Assembly (NCBI GenBank): GCA_022360015.1
Contig: JAKSDQ010000152.1
Location: 62,001 to 126,000 of the forward strand
Direction of reading: 5' to 3'
DNA: 64,000 nt
Origin: Cytophagales bacterium
GTDB taxonomy: Bacteria > Bacteroidota > Bacteroidia > Cytophagales > Cyclobacteriaceae
The translations under genes and the position numbers were made by a program. Shown here piece by piece: positions 10,201 to 18,277 of the stretch. Under the pieces are notes generated by a model. That model saw only the letters and a list, made by a program, of their open reading frames with translations, had not been told where the DNA came from and searched no databases. How positions within the stretch are numbered: the first letter of the stretch is position 1; each line of letters starts with the position of its first letter.

Positions 10201-10534
10201 AGAAGGGGATAACGGGATGAAAGAGTTGCTGGATAAAATGGAAGAAACAGAAACCGATTTAGTCAATAAACGTTTGACTACCGAAATGATTGAGCGTCAA
10301 AAGGAGATACTGACGAGGTTACTTGAAGCCGAGAATTCTTTAAGGGAGAGGGAGTTGGATAAAAAGAGAGAAGCAGAACAGGTCAAAGAATATGAGAAAA
10401 GGTTACCCAAGGCATTTGAGGAATATATAAAGACAAAGGAAAAGGAAATAGAATTGTTAAAAACAGTACCTTTGAAACTTAATCCTTATTACAAAAAGGA
10501 AGTAAATGAATATTTTAAAAGAATTGAAAAATAG
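7220..10534 (+). CDS. DUF4175 family membrane-anchored coiled-coil protein
   Basis: A very large (1104-residue) protein of the DUF4175 family. The N-terminal part holds two hydrophobic helices (about residues 28-80) and a third near 160-175. A beta-rich extracytoplasmic region follows (about 190-490). The C-terminal half is almost entirely charged coiled coil rich in K, E, Q and L (about 500-830 and 900-1100). It includes a glutamine/methionine-rich stretch near 760-790. The function is not established. The gene heads a rightward cluster (RsbW-like ATPase, ybeY, mnmG), an arrangement I recall as common in Cytophagales. The ATG at 7220 gives an N-terminus fitting a cytoplasmic start followed by the first helix. 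Confidence 0.85.
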   Translation: MSNQGKENVLIANVNAYKKKYYQNQLLKGGLLLLTAMLGAYLVANSLAFIANFDSTLRAVLFFSFITFSLIIGYKWIIDPIARLFSLKQQLSDEEAAKQIGSYFPEIEDKLLNTIQLQKISGVNSDLITASIRSRTERIGLIPFKQAIDLGENKKYLKYAGFPVAVLIILLFLAPSFLKDSTTKIINYNKEYLPVAPFQFILGNDNLQAFKNEDFTVLLNFEGKAIPQDAYILFNGRRIKMEYGNQAGFGYTLKKIQRGTSFSFEAAGFSSREFKIEVVNRPNLKNFNVKMVFPRYVKRDNQTVQNIGNLEVPQGTLIEWQYKTLDADKMKIIFNGTKEEKELQMIDNQIFNYEKKVFKSQDYQIKLQNQYSDNKEKINYHIEVIPDQFPSITLDQFRDTTLFSYMVLGGNIADDYGLSQLSLYYRKSNIRNNEEGKFQAINVPIDKNRISQSYYYQMQFDSIDLEKGDKIEYYLQVWDNDGVNGRKSSKTGTYTFDIPDKSQLKESIAESSKSAEKQINETLDKARELKEKLKEEEDRLKTEKSLEWQDEKRLEEILKKRQALNEAIEKLKELNKTTDQKRERFSETSEKFKEKAQQLQKLMDELLDEDTKKLYDELQKLMEEKADMNKVQEMLDKLNNKEDDLEKELERSLELFKKLKFDYKLEETINELNEIAEEQEELIEETLDKSNELEDLQEKQQELNEQFEETQKSLEELDEINQDRKNPDQMQDTSGEQQEIDQLQKESQENLENHKRKKAAKSQQQSSQKMQQMSQKLQQMQNSAEMEMMMENLDNLRDIVDNLVKLSFDQEKLMIDFRNIKQSDPRFILLSQQQLKLKDDSKIIEDSLLALSERVFQIASFVTRELGEMSDNMDKTIEALRERKKSLAVSKQQFTMTSINNLALLLDDVLQQMQQQMADAMGNPQKGNNGKNMPGLSELQKQLNQQIQQLKKSGKSGRQLSEELAKLAAQQEKLRQALQEMNEKYGNNGQDGGKEGDNGMKELLDKMEETETDLVNKRLTTEMIERQKEILTRLLEAENSLRERELDKKREAEQVKEYEKRLPKAFEEYIKTKEKEIELLKTVPLKLNPYYKKEVNEYFKRIEK

Positions 10535-10625
10535 GGATTGTAATTAGTATCGAATAAAAGAATTTGACTAAATTCATAACCATTTTGCACAACATCACAT
10601 AAAGGTTGCGAGCAAATTACAGTAC

Positions 10626-11045
10626 ATGATTTTAAAAGAACCAATGAACTTAATTAAAATAGAGATTCCTTCTTTGGGAGAGAATATCAGAATTATTGAG
10701 AGTTTCATAGACAATGCCAAAGAAAAGTACAGCATTGATGATGATATCTACGGAAACATTATGATCGCCGTAACTGAATCCGTAAATAATGCCATAAAAC
10801 ACGGCAACAAAAATAATAAACACAAAAACGTTTCACTGTCCTTAATGCTCAATGACAACATCATCAGTTTTGAGGTAAGGGATCAGGGCAGTGGTTTCGA
10901 TTACAATAACCTTCCGGACCCAACCGCCCCCGAGAACCTCGACAAGCCAGGAGGGAGGGGAATCTTTTTAATGAAACACCTGTCAGACGAAGTATCTTTT
11001 GAAGACCAGGGAAGAATAGTAAAGCTCTCTTTCTACGTCAACTAA
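10626..11045 (+). CDS. RsbW-like anti-sigma / histidine-kinase-type ATPase
   Basis: A 139-residue protein made only of a GHKL (HATPase_c_2) ATP-binding fold, like the serine kinases RsbW and SpoIIAB. The N box (ESVNNAIKHGN), G1 box (VRDQGSGFD) and G2 box (GGRGIFLMKHL) are all visible. Members of this family phosphorylate an anti-anti-sigma protein or bind a sigma factor. No STAS-domain partner is encoded in this window, so the target is unknown. The start is either ATG 10626 or ATG 10644 (MNLIKIEIPS), the latter fitting homologues slightly better. Its stop is 4 bases before ybeY, so the two are probably translated from one message. Confidence 0.85.
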   Translation: MILKEPMNLIKIEIPSLGENIRIIESFIDNAKEKYSIDDDIYGNIMIAVTESVNNAIKHGNKNNKHKNVSLSLMLNDNIISFEVRDQGSGFDYNNLPDPTAPENLDKPGGRGIFLMKHLSDEVSFEDQGRIVKLSFYVN

Positions 11046-11049
11046 TGAA

Positions 11050-11478
11050 ATGTGTATTAACTTCTTTTATGAAGACACTCCTTTCCAATTAAAGCAAACC
11101 CAACAAGTAAGCAACTGGATAAAAAAAGTAATCAGCCTGGAAGCACAGATTCTGGAAGAGCTAAACTACATCTTTTGTTCAGACAATTACCTTCATGAAA
11201 TCAATAAAACCTACCTTGGTCATGATACCTATACGGATATTATAACCTTCGATTACAAAGAAAAGAACGGTGCACCCATTGAAGGAGAAGTCTACATAAG
11301 TGTAGATCGTGTGCAAGAGAATGCGACTACTTATCAAAAAACATTCGAAGAAGAACTTCACCGCGTTATCATCCATGGTGTACTGCATTTGTTAGGCTAC
11401 CGTGACAAAACCCCACAGGAACAAAAAGAAATGAGAAAAAAAGAGGAAGCTTGTTTATCTTTGCAAAACATTAGCTGA
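11050..11478 (+). CDS. ybeY: Endoribonuclease YbeY (16S rRNA maturation)
   Basis: A single-strand-specific metal-dependent endoribonuclease needed for 16S rRNA 3' end processing and ribosome quality control. The 142-residue protein has the family landmarks TDIITFDY and EGEVYIS, and the zinc site HGVLHLLGYRDK. The first two histidines of the H-x3-H-x5-H site are present. The third position is aspartate instead of the histidine of the E. coli protein (GYDH). I recall this substitution as usual in Bacteroidota, and aspartate can bind zinc. The gene sits between the RsbW-like gene (4-base gap) and mnmG. The two parS palindromes lie in the 86-base gap that follows. Confidence 0.93.
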   Translation: MCINFFYEDTPFQLKQTQQVSNWIKKVISLEAQILEELNYIFCSDNYLHEINKTYLGHDTYTDIITFDYKEKNGAPIEGEVYISVDRVQENATTYQKTFEEELHRVIIHGVLHLLGYRDKTPQEQKEMRKKEEACLSLQNIS

Positions 11479-11487
11479 TAATACAGA

Positions 11488-11503
11488 TGTTCCACGTGGA
11501 ACA
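11488..11503. other. parS centromere site 1 (ParB binding)
   Basis: The 16-base perfect palindrome TGTTCCACGTGGAACA differs from the Bacillus consensus TGTTTCACGTGAAACA only in the symmetric inner C/G pair. It matches parS as known in pseudomonads. The symmetry continues outward to 24 perfect bases (11484-11507). ParB binds such sites and spreads to form the partition complex close to the replication origin. The probable oriC lies 4.5 kb to the right. Confidence 0.85.
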
Positions 11504-11532
11504 TCTGCATTGGAACTGAAATAAGTTGTATA

Positions 11533-11548
11533 TGTTCCACGTGGAACA
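11533..11548. other. parS centromere site 2 (ParB binding)
   Basis: A second exact copy of TGTTCCACGTGGAACA, 45 bases centre to centre from site 1. Symmetry stops at 16 bases. It lies just upstream of the true mnmG ATG at 11565. An upstream TTG start would translate it as FHVEH, an artefact. Confidence 0.85.
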
Positions 11549-11564
11549 CTTTATAAATCGAACG

Positions 11565-13427
11565 ATGTTTGAAGAATACGATGTTATTGTAATAGGCGCC
11601 GGTCATGCGGGCTGTGAGGCCGCTTATGCTGCGGCAACGATGGGCTCCAAGGTATTGTTAGCCACCATGAATATGAATACCATTGCGCAAATGTCCTGTA
11701 ACCCAGCAATGGGAGGGGTAGCCAAAGGTCAGATTGTAAGGGAAATCGACGCGCTGGGAGGTATGTCAGGAATTATCTCGGATAAATCTATGATACAATT
11801 CCGCATGCTCAACAAATCAAAAGGTCCAGCCATGTGGAGCCCACGCACTCAGAATGACCGGGTGCTCTTTTCGCTTGAGTGGCGGGCGGCCCTGGAAAAA
11901 ACACCCAACGTGGATTTCTGGCAGGAAATGGTGACGGGTCTCATTGTTAAGGATCAACGGGTGATTGGTGTGGAAACAGGCCTGGGCTTACAAATCAGGG
12001 CAAAATCGGTTATTCTTACAAATGGTACTTTTTTAAACGGCATCATCCATATCGGAGAAAAACAATTTGGTGGTGGTAGAACCGGAGAACGGGCGGCCAA
12101 AGGTTTGACCGAACAACTCGTGGCCCTGGGGTTTGAGTCAGGACGGATGAAAACCGGCACGCCTCCAAGGGTCGATGGTCGATCGCTGGACTTTTCTAAA
12201 ATGGAGGAGCAACCTGGTGATGACGAGCCCGGAAAATTTTCGTATATCGACACACCTGGGTTGACAAGACAAAAGAGTTGTTATATAACGTATACCAATA
12301 AATCCGTTCACGAAATCCTCGAAACAGGTTTCGAAAAGTCGCCCATGTTCGCTGGCAGGATCAAAGGAATAGGTCCCCGGTACTGTCCCTCTATTGAAGA
12401 CAAAATAAACCGCTTCGCAGAAAGGGAAAGACACCAGATCTTCGTAGAGCCTGAGGGATGGGACACAGTGGAAATTTATGTGAATGGTTTTTCTACTTCA
12501 TTACCTGAAGACGTTCAATACAACGCATTGGTTCAAATACCAGGATTTGAACAAGTTAAAATGTTCAGACCAGGATACGCCATAGAATACGATTATTTTC
12601 CTCCTACTCAGCTAAAACTAACGCTGGAAACAAAAGGAATAGATAATCTGTATTTTGCCGGCCAGATTAACGGTACAACCGGTTACGAAGAAGCCGCCTG
12701 CCAGGGACTGGTAGCCGGAATCAATGCGCACCGGAAAATCAACAACCTCGATCCTTTTGTGTTAAAACGTTCAGAAGCTTATATAGGGGTCTTAATAGAT
12801 GATCTGATCAATAAAGGGACAGAAGAACCTTATCGCATGTTTACCTCAAGGGCAGAGTTTAGAATTCTTTTAAGGCAGGATAACGCCGATATCAGACTGA
12901 CAGAGACGGGTCACAAACTTGGTCTGGCCTCCAATGAACGGCTCGATAAGATGATGGACAAAAAAAATGACACAGCCAGGTTGCTAAATGACCTCAAACA
13001 CAGAAAAGTCACCCCTACGGAAATCAACGCTTCCTTAAACCATCTCAATACAGCTACAATCAGGGAAAAAGTAACGCTTGAAAAACTTCTAAAAAGACCT
13101 GAAATCAATATTCATGACTTTTTAACGGTCGATCATTCCCTGGCCGATTTCCTTTATAAGTTTGAAAAAGATATCCTGCAACAGGCTGAAATTCTCATAA
13201 AATATGACCATTACATCGAAAAAGAAAAACAACTTGTCGAAAAAGTTGAAAGTCTTGAAAACTATAAAATTAAAGCAGGATTTGATTACAGCAAATTAAC
13301 AGCACTTTCGGCAGAGGCTCGTGAAAAACTAATCAGAATTCAGCCCGAAACCCTCGGACAGGCGGCTCGAATCAGTGGTGTATCCCCTGCTGATATTTCC
13401 ATAGTTTTGGTATACCTAGGTAAATAA
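11565..13427 (+). CDS. mnmG: tRNA uridine-5-carboxymethylaminomethyl modification enzyme MnmG (GidA)
   Basis: An FAD-dependent enzyme that, with MnmE, installs the carboxymethylaminomethyl group on U34 of several tRNAs. The protein opens with [20 protein letters not shown], a Rossmann FAD site. It carries family blocks [36 protein letters not shown] and [17 protein letters not shown], with the C-terminal MnmE/tRNA-binding helices (about 400-620). I place the start at ATG 11565. The longer frame from TTG 11526 would translate through a parS palindrome and adds residues unrelated to the family. A methyltransferase gene begins 5 bases after the stop. Location near an origin is a long-known habit of gidA in many bacteria. 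Confidence 0.95.
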   Translation: MFEEYDVIVIGAGHAGCEAAYAAATMGSKVLLATMNMNTIAQMSCNPAMGGVAKGQIVREIDALGGMSGIISDKSMIQFRMLNKSKGPAMWSPRTQNDRVLFSLEWRAALEKTPNVDFWQEMVTGLIVKDQRVIGVETGLGLQIRAKSVILTNGTFLNGIIHIGEKQFGGGRTGERAAKGLTEQLVALGFESGRMKTGTPPRVDGRSLDFSKMEEQPGDDEPGKFSYIDTPGLTRQKSCYITYTNKSVHEILETGFEKSPMFAGRIKGIGPRYCPSIEDKINRFAERERHQIFVEPEGWDTVEIYVNGFSTSLPEDVQYNALVQIPGFEQVKMFRPGYAIEYDYFPPTQLKLTLETKGIDNLYFAGQINGTTGYEEAACQGLVAGINAHRKINNLDPFVLKRSEAYIGVLIDDLINKGTEEPYRMFTSRAEFRILLRQDNADIRLTETGHKLGLASNERLDKMMDKKNDTARLLNDLKHRKVTPTEINASLNHLNTATIREKVTLEKLLKRPEINIHDFLTVDHSLADFLYKFEKDILQQAEILIKYDHYIEKEKQLVEKVESLENYKIKAGFDYSKLTALSAEAREKLIRIQPETLGQAARISGVSPADISIVLVYLGK

Positions 13428-13431
13428 CATC

Positions 13432-14319
13432 ATGCTGGTAGACTTACAGGAATGTCCTATCTGTAAAGGAAAGGATTTTAATCCCTATAAGAAATGTAAA
13501 GACTTCACTGTCTCAGGTGAAACCTTTTCAATCATCACTTGCAAATATTGCGGTTTTAAGTTTACTAACCCCAGACCTGATGAAAGTCAGTTGATGAAAT
13601 ACTATGAATCGTCGCAATACATTTCGCATAACAATCGAAGCAACAGTCTTATCAACTTCGTCTACAAAAACGTAAGAAAGGTAACTGTCAGACAAAAAGC
13701 GAAATTACTCGCTAAATTCGTCAAAAAGGGTTACATGATGGATTATGGTTGTGGTACGGGAGAATTCCTGAAAGCTTGTCAGGACCGGGGCTGGCATATA
13801 GATGGTGTGGAACCGGCACAAAAAGCCAGGGAACAAGCGCTACAACTGACCGGGGCCAGGATATCCGGATCGATTTTTGATGTGGATGAGAATGAGCAAC
13901 AGTATGATGCCATAACTATGTGGCATGTTCTGGAACATATTCCTCAACTGGATAAAACATTCATGAAGATTAAACAAATGCTGAAAAGAAAAGGAAAGAT
14001 CATCATTGCGGTTCCGAATCATACCAGTCCCGATGCCAAAATGTATGATAACTTTTGGGCTGGTTATGATGTTCCCAGGCATCTCTACCATTTTGATAAA
14101 AACAGTCTGTCGGGTTTATTAAGTAAATACAATTTCGAGATAGAAACCATCATACCCCAAAAACTGGATGCGTATTACGTGAGCCTTTTAAGCGAAAAAA
14201 ACAAAAACAATCACACAAACATGCTTAAAGCCATCGTTAACGGATACAGGTCGAATCAACAGGCCAAAAAGGAAAAACAGAATTACTCAAGTCTGATCTA
14301 TGTTGCTAAATATGACTAA
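13432..14319 (+). CDS. Class I SAM-dependent methyltransferase with N-terminal zinc ribbon
   Basis: A 295-residue methyltransferase. The N-terminus has two cysteine pairs, C8-x2-C11 (CPIC) and C37-x2-C40 (CKYC), spaced like a zinc ribbon. The Rossmann methyltransferase domain follows, with the SAM motif MDYGCGTGEFLKAC near residue 103 and the acidic loop DGVEP near 125. The order (zinc ribbon, then Methyltransf_23-like domain) resembles enzymes that act on sugar or small-molecule substrates. The substrate cannot be read from the sequence. It starts 5 bases after mnmG, and its last 20 bases overlap the next gene, so it is in the mnmG operon. Confidence 0.85.
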   Translation: MLVDLQECPICKGKDFNPYKKCKDFTVSGETFSIITCKYCGFKFTNPRPDESQLMKYYESSQYISHNNRSNSLINFVYKNVRKVTVRQKAKLLAKFVKKGYMMDYGCGTGEFLKACQDRGWHIDGVEPAQKAREQALQLTGARISGSIFDVDENEQQYDAITMWHVLEHIPQLDKTFMKIKQMLKRKGKIIIAVPNHTSPDAKMYDNFWAGYDVPRHLYHFDKNSLSGLLSKYNFEIETIIPQKLDAYYVSLLSEKNKNNHTNMLKAIVNGYRSNQQAKKEKQNYSSLIYVAKYD

Positions 14320-16009
14320 CCATTTCTTCGATTTCTGTATATTTCTGCTTTTTCTGGTCGTTGCCATTTCATGTGCAAGGCCACAGGCACCCTCCGGCGG
14401 GCCTAAAGATGAGGATCCTCCCCAGTTAGTAAGCGCTGACCCGACAAATGGCACCCTGATGTTTAAAGGTGATAAAATAAACATGGAGTTTGACGAATAC
14501 ATTAAACTTAATGATATTAAAGGCGAGCTCACCATTACTCCTAAGATTAATGAAGACTACGAGTACAAATACAACAAGAAAAGCGTTGAACTCGATAATC
14601 TCATACTGGAAGACAGCACCACTTATACCTTCAACTTCGGTGGTGGTGTTACAGATATTACTGAAAACAACCCGGCGGAGAATCTGTTGCTCATTTTCAG
14701 TACGGGGCATTTTCTGGACTCACTCAATATTACCGGCAAGGTAACTGAAATCCTTACGGGCGAACGCGTTGAGAACGCGCTGCTGGCCATATATGATATT
14801 AATGATACATTGGATGTATTCACAGGAAGGGCCAGTTATTCGATCAGGGCTAATGAAAACGGACAATTCAAATTTACCAACATTAAAAATGGAAATTACA
14901 GGCTCTACGCCGTCAATGACGAAAATAGAAATTACAAATGCGAACCAGATACGGAATCGTTTGGCTTTCTGGGAGAAATCATTGAGCTAAATAAAGATTA
15001 TGACAGCCTGAGTATTTATACAAGAAAACGAAATTTCAGACCGTTTAAACTTACTAACCTTCGTTCTACAGGAAAGTATTTTCAAGCCAGATTTAACAAG
15101 TACGTGATGTCCTATCGATTGAAAGCACTCCCTGATACTTCAAAAACCTTATACAGCAATCTAACAGATAAAAATGAAGTATTAAGAATTTATAACACCC
15201 TCGAAGATATTGATAGTCTGCAGGTGCAACTGACAGCCTATGACACCATTAATCAGTCTGTCGACACCCTGTTTTATATCAGGTTTCCGGAAAGCAAAAG
15301 AAAATCACCCGATTTTAATATCCATCTCAGGGAAGGGGAAATCAGCACTTCTAATGTCTTTACCGGAAAAATTACTTTCAACAAACCAGTCAGGTATCTT
15401 AATGTGGACAGTCTTTTATTTCAGTATGACAGCACAACCGTACAAAAGATCGATACAGCCAACGATCTGACATGGAATTTTAACCGTACGCAATTATCGA
15501 TAGAAAAATTGCTTAATCCGAGCCTGCTTAATAAAGATACTACGCGCAAAGCCGTTAGTGAAAAACCACAACCCAGAATACCTGGCAAGGAAAGTTTCGA
15601 AGGAAGATCAGAAGCCAACCAAGTAACTTTGGTCATAGGAAAAAAGACTTTTGTCAGTGTTGAAAACGACAGCAGCACACAGATTACAGAAACATATAAC
15701 TTCATTAACTCCGCTAACCTAGGTGTGATTATAGGGGAGATAATTACAGATTACAGTAGTTTCATCATTCAGCTAACCAACAAAGCCTTTGAAGTACAAA
15801 TGGAACTTTATAATCAAAAAGTATTCAAATTTAAAGATCTGCAGCCGGGCGACTACCTCGTCAGGATTTTAATCGATACCAATGGCAATGGAAAATGGGA
15901 TGAGGGTCAGGTTAGCGATTTTACAGAACCTGAACCGGTTTACCATCTCAACAAAACCCTGACCCTGCGGCCCAATTGGGAATTAAATGAAATCATCACT
16001 ATAGAATAG
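14300..16009 (+). CDS. Ig-like (SbsA/Big_5-type) lipoprotein
   Basis: A 569-residue predicted lipoprotein. The signal peptide ends in a lipobox (VVAISC, cysteine near residue 25), followed by APSGGPKDEDPPQLVSADPTNGT. That pattern is the hallmark of Bacteroidota proteins with an Ig-like domain (Big_5) after the anchor. Residues about 30-120 form the Ig-like domain, and about 150-220 look like a carboxypeptidase-regulatory-like sandwich (TGKVTEILTGERVENALLAIYD). The rest is beta-rich and ends in a second such unit (DLQPGDYLVRILIDTNGNGKWDEG). The function is unknown. It overlaps the methyltransferase by 20 bases. The true start may be ATG 14312 (MTNHFFDF). It is the last gene before the origin region. 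Confidence 0.82.
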   Translation: MLLNMTNHFFDFCIFLLFLVVAISCARPQAPSGGPKDEDPPQLVSADPTNGTLMFKGDKINMEFDEYIKLNDIKGELTITPKINEDYEYKYNKKSVELDNLILEDSTTYTFNFGGGVTDITENNPAENLLLIFSTGHFLDSLNITGKVTEILTGERVENALLAIYDINDTLDVFTGRASYSIRANENGQFKFTNIKNGNYRLYAVNDENRNYKCEPDTESFGFLGEIIELNKDYDSLSIYTRKRNFRPFKLTNLRSTGKYFQARFNKYVMSYRLKALPDTSKTLYSNLTDKNEVLRIYNTLEDIDSLQVQLTAYDTINQSVDTLFYIRFPESKRKSPDFNIHLREGEISTSNVFTGKITFNKPVRYLNVDSLLFQYDSTTVQKIDTANDLTWNFNRTQLSIEKLLNPSLLNKDTTRKAVSEKPQPRIPGKESFEGRSEANQVTLVIGKKTFVSVENDSSTQITETYNFINSANLGVIIGEIITDYSSFIIQLTNKAFEVQMELYNQKVFKFKDLQPGDYLVRILIDTNGNGKWDEGQVSDFTEPEPVYHLNKTLTLRPNWELNEIITIE

Positions 16010-16401
16010 CATAGCCAATGCTGTGAAAAACATGTGGATAAATAAAAAATTACCGGTGGATAACCACCGCAATCCTGAAGATAAATCCCGAATGTAAGAT
16101 CGCCTTGTTAATTACTGTGGATATAAAAAAATAATAAACTATCTTATTCACATAATCGTTAATAAAATAAGTTGTCCACGATCGTGGTTAAAATGTGTAA
16201 AAAATTATTAAATCATTGATTATCAATTATTTATGTGTGAATAATATGTGCATAACCTCTTAATAATCCATAATTGATAAACATTTTAAAAAGTCAAATC
16301 AATATTCGGTATTTTATCCACAAATCCACAGGATAATAAATAATAATAATTAATTTAATATATTATAATATTATATATAGGAAGAACGAATATGTGCATA
16401 A
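16010..16401. other. Probable chromosomal replication origin (oriC)
   Basis: A gene-free, strongly AT-rich gap with a dense cluster of DnaA boxes. Six 9-mers match TTATNCACA: 16033-16041 (-), 16144-16152 (+), 16236-16244 (-), 16247-16255 (-), 16314-16322 (+) and 16393-16401 (-). Near matches lie at 16055-16063, 16116-16124, 16172-16180 and 16322-16330. The 50 bases at 16331-16380 are nearly pure A/T with TAATAATAAT repeats. They follow directly on the perfect box at 16314, the order expected of a DnaA-box / DnaA-trio / unwinding element. Short palindromes occur at 16054-16069 (CGGTGG, 4-base loop) and 16176-16187 (CCACGATCGTGG). Two parS sites 4.5 kb away support the call. dnaA is not in the window. 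Confidence 0.82.
16331..16380. other. AT-rich candidate DNA unwinding element
   Basis: About 50 bases with only two or three G/C positions, made of TAA/TAT triplets. It lies immediately right of the perfect DnaA box at 16314-16322 and the near match at 16322-16330. The triplet run resembles DnaA-trios, on which DnaA is known to assemble on single strands. The role is inferred from position and composition. Confidence 0.6.
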
Positions 16402-18233
16402 CCAGGAGAAAAATTTTTCAATCCCTTTTCATACCCGTCTTAACTTGCCTTCTTTTTACAATAACAATTGATGTCTGTGCGCAGGACGAAAAAATACTGT
16501 TGGCCAATGAATACTACAATACCGGTGAATTGGAAAAAGCTAAAGATATTTACGAGAGCTTGGCGCGGCGTCCCAAAAATATTCCAAGAATTCATAGTAA
16601 TTACCTGGAATTGTTAACATCCACCGGTGATTTTAAAGGCGCTGAGGTATATATAGACAGGGTGTTGAAGTTTTACCCCAATTTTGTGAATTATCATATT
16701 GATAAGGGGATCATTTACAAATCCAAAGGCGATCAGGAACGTGCTGAAAAATACTTCGACAAAATTATCGACCTGGTTAAAAAGGGGAATTTCGACGTGC
16801 GGGCTACCGCCCAGTATTTTATGCGTAAAAGGATTTCCGAATATGCCGTAAAGACGTTTAAAATAGGTCGCAAGAAGGAAAATGATAAATACAAATATGC
16901 GCTTGAATTAGCCAATGTTTACAGGCTCACGAGTAACAAGGATATGATGGTGGAGGAGTATATTAACTTTCTCAAAGCCTACCCTGAAAATGCGGAGTAT
17001 GTAAAAAATACTTTTCAGAATTTGTTAACGGAAAAGGATGAGCTGATTGGCATGCAGGACTACCTTTTCGATAAAATACAGGAACAACCCAATGAAGAAA
17101 TTTACAATGAACTATTGATATGGGTGAATCTGCAGTTGAAGAACTTTCGCCAGGCCTTTATTCAGGCCCGGGCATTTGACAAACGTTTTAAGACCGGGGG
17201 TCAAAAAACCATGGAAGTTGGCATCATTGCTTTTGAAAATAAGGATTACAAAAATACGGTTACCATATTCGAGTATTTGATTAAAGCTTTTCCCAAAAGT
17301 GATAATTATGTAATGGCAAAAAAATACCTTATCAAAGCCAGGGAAGAGACTGTAAAGAATACTTTTCCTATCGACACGGTGGAAATCAGAAAACTGATCG
17401 TTGACTACGATGCGTTGGTCAACCAGGTAGGTTTCAATCCGGTAACACTTGAGGTGATGCGCAGCGAGGCATTACTCTATGCATTTTATCTGGAGCAAAA
17501 GGATAAGGCCATAGAAATTTTAAACGAGATCATTAAAAGACCCCGTGTGAATTCCAACCTGGTAGCCAGGTGCAAGCTCGACCTGGGAGACATATACCTC
17601 CTTATCGGTCAGCCATGGGAGTCTACCCTTCTTTATTCACAGGTTGAAAAAGCCAAGAAAGAACAGCCCCTGGGTTACCAGGCCAAATTGAAAAATGCGA
17701 AGCTTTCCTATTATAACGGTAATTTTTCGTTGGCACAGTCACATCTGGATATATTGAAACTGGCTACCTCGCGGGAAATCTCCAATGATGCCATGCAGCT
17801 AAGTTTACTCATAAAGGACAACACCATGCTCGATACCACCGACATGGCGATGAAAACCTATGCTTCCATAGATTTATTGTTGTTTCAAAATAAAAAACAG
17901 CAGGCGATTGAGGAGCTGGACAAAATGTTGAAGGATTATGAAGGTCACAGAATTACTGATGAGATATATTGGCTGCAGGCAAAGATTTTATTAGAACTGG
18001 GACAATTTGATGATTCTATCATTCTCTTAGACAAAATAGTCAATGAATATCCTTATGATATATTAAGTGACGATGCCTATTTTCTGATGGGGAAAATTTA
18101 TGAAGAGCAGTTGTTTGACAACCAAAGGTCTATGGAGATTTATCAGGACTTTTTAACCAAGTATCCGGGAAGCCTTTTCAGTGCGGAGGCCAGAAAGAGA
18201 TTCAGAAGACTGCGTGGTGACCTAATTAACTGA
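16392..18233 (+). CDS. Secreted TPR-repeat protein
   Basis: A 613-residue protein with a signal peptide (about residues 1-31, ending DVCAQ). Tetratricopeptide repeats run along almost the full length, for example YYNTGELEKAKDIYESLA near 38, KGIIYKSKGDQERAEKYFDKI near 110 and LMGKIYEEQLFDNQRSMEIYQDFL near 570. TPR proteins are scaffolds for protein contacts, so this one probably serves an envelope complex. Nothing in the sequence names the partner. The first four codons overlap a DnaA box (16393-16401), which makes its promoter part of the origin region. There is no other plausible start codon before the signal peptide. Confidence 0.82.
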   Translation: MCITRRKIFQSLFIPVLTCLLFTITIDVCAQDEKILLANEYYNTGELEKAKDIYESLARRPKNIPRIHSNYLELLTSTGDFKGAEVYIDRVLKFYPNFVNYHIDKGIIYKSKGDQERAEKYFDKIIDLVKKGNFDVRATAQYFMRKRISEYAVKTFKIGRKKENDKYKYALELANVYRLTSNKDMMVEEYINFLKAYPENAEYVKNTFQNLLTEKDELIGMQDYLFDKIQEQPNEEIYNELLIWVNLQLKNFRQAFIQARAFDKRFKTGGQKTMEVGIIAFENKDYKNTVTIFEYLIKAFPKSDNYVMAKKYLIKAREETVKNTFPIDTVEIRKLIVDYDALVNQVGFNPVTLEVMRSEALLYAFYLEQKDKAIEILNEIIKRPRVNSNLVARCKLDLGDIYLLIGQPWESTLLYSQVEKAKKEQPLGYQAKLKNAKLSYYNGNFSLAQSHLDILKLATSREISNDAMQLSLLIKDNTMLDTTDMAMKTYASIDLLLFQNKKQQAIEELDKMLKDYEGHRITDEIYWLQAKILLELGQFDDSIILLDKIVNEYPYDILSDDAYFLMGKIYEEQLFDNQRSMEIYQDFLTKYPGSLFSAEARKRFRRLRGDLIN

Positions 18234-18277
18234 ACCTGATTTTGATTGATCCGCCAGGAGAAATTTTTTGATGGTTA

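Noticed and set aside
8698-10266. Long antisense frames within the DUF4175 gene
   Set aside because: They mirror the Lys/Glu/Gln-rich coiled coil and give Ser/Leu/Phe-rich translations typical of antisense shadows.
14300-18233. GC-skew switch at the proposed origin
   Set aside because: Hand counts in a few 300-base samples on each side gave mixed values dominated by coding bias, so I do not use them as evidence.
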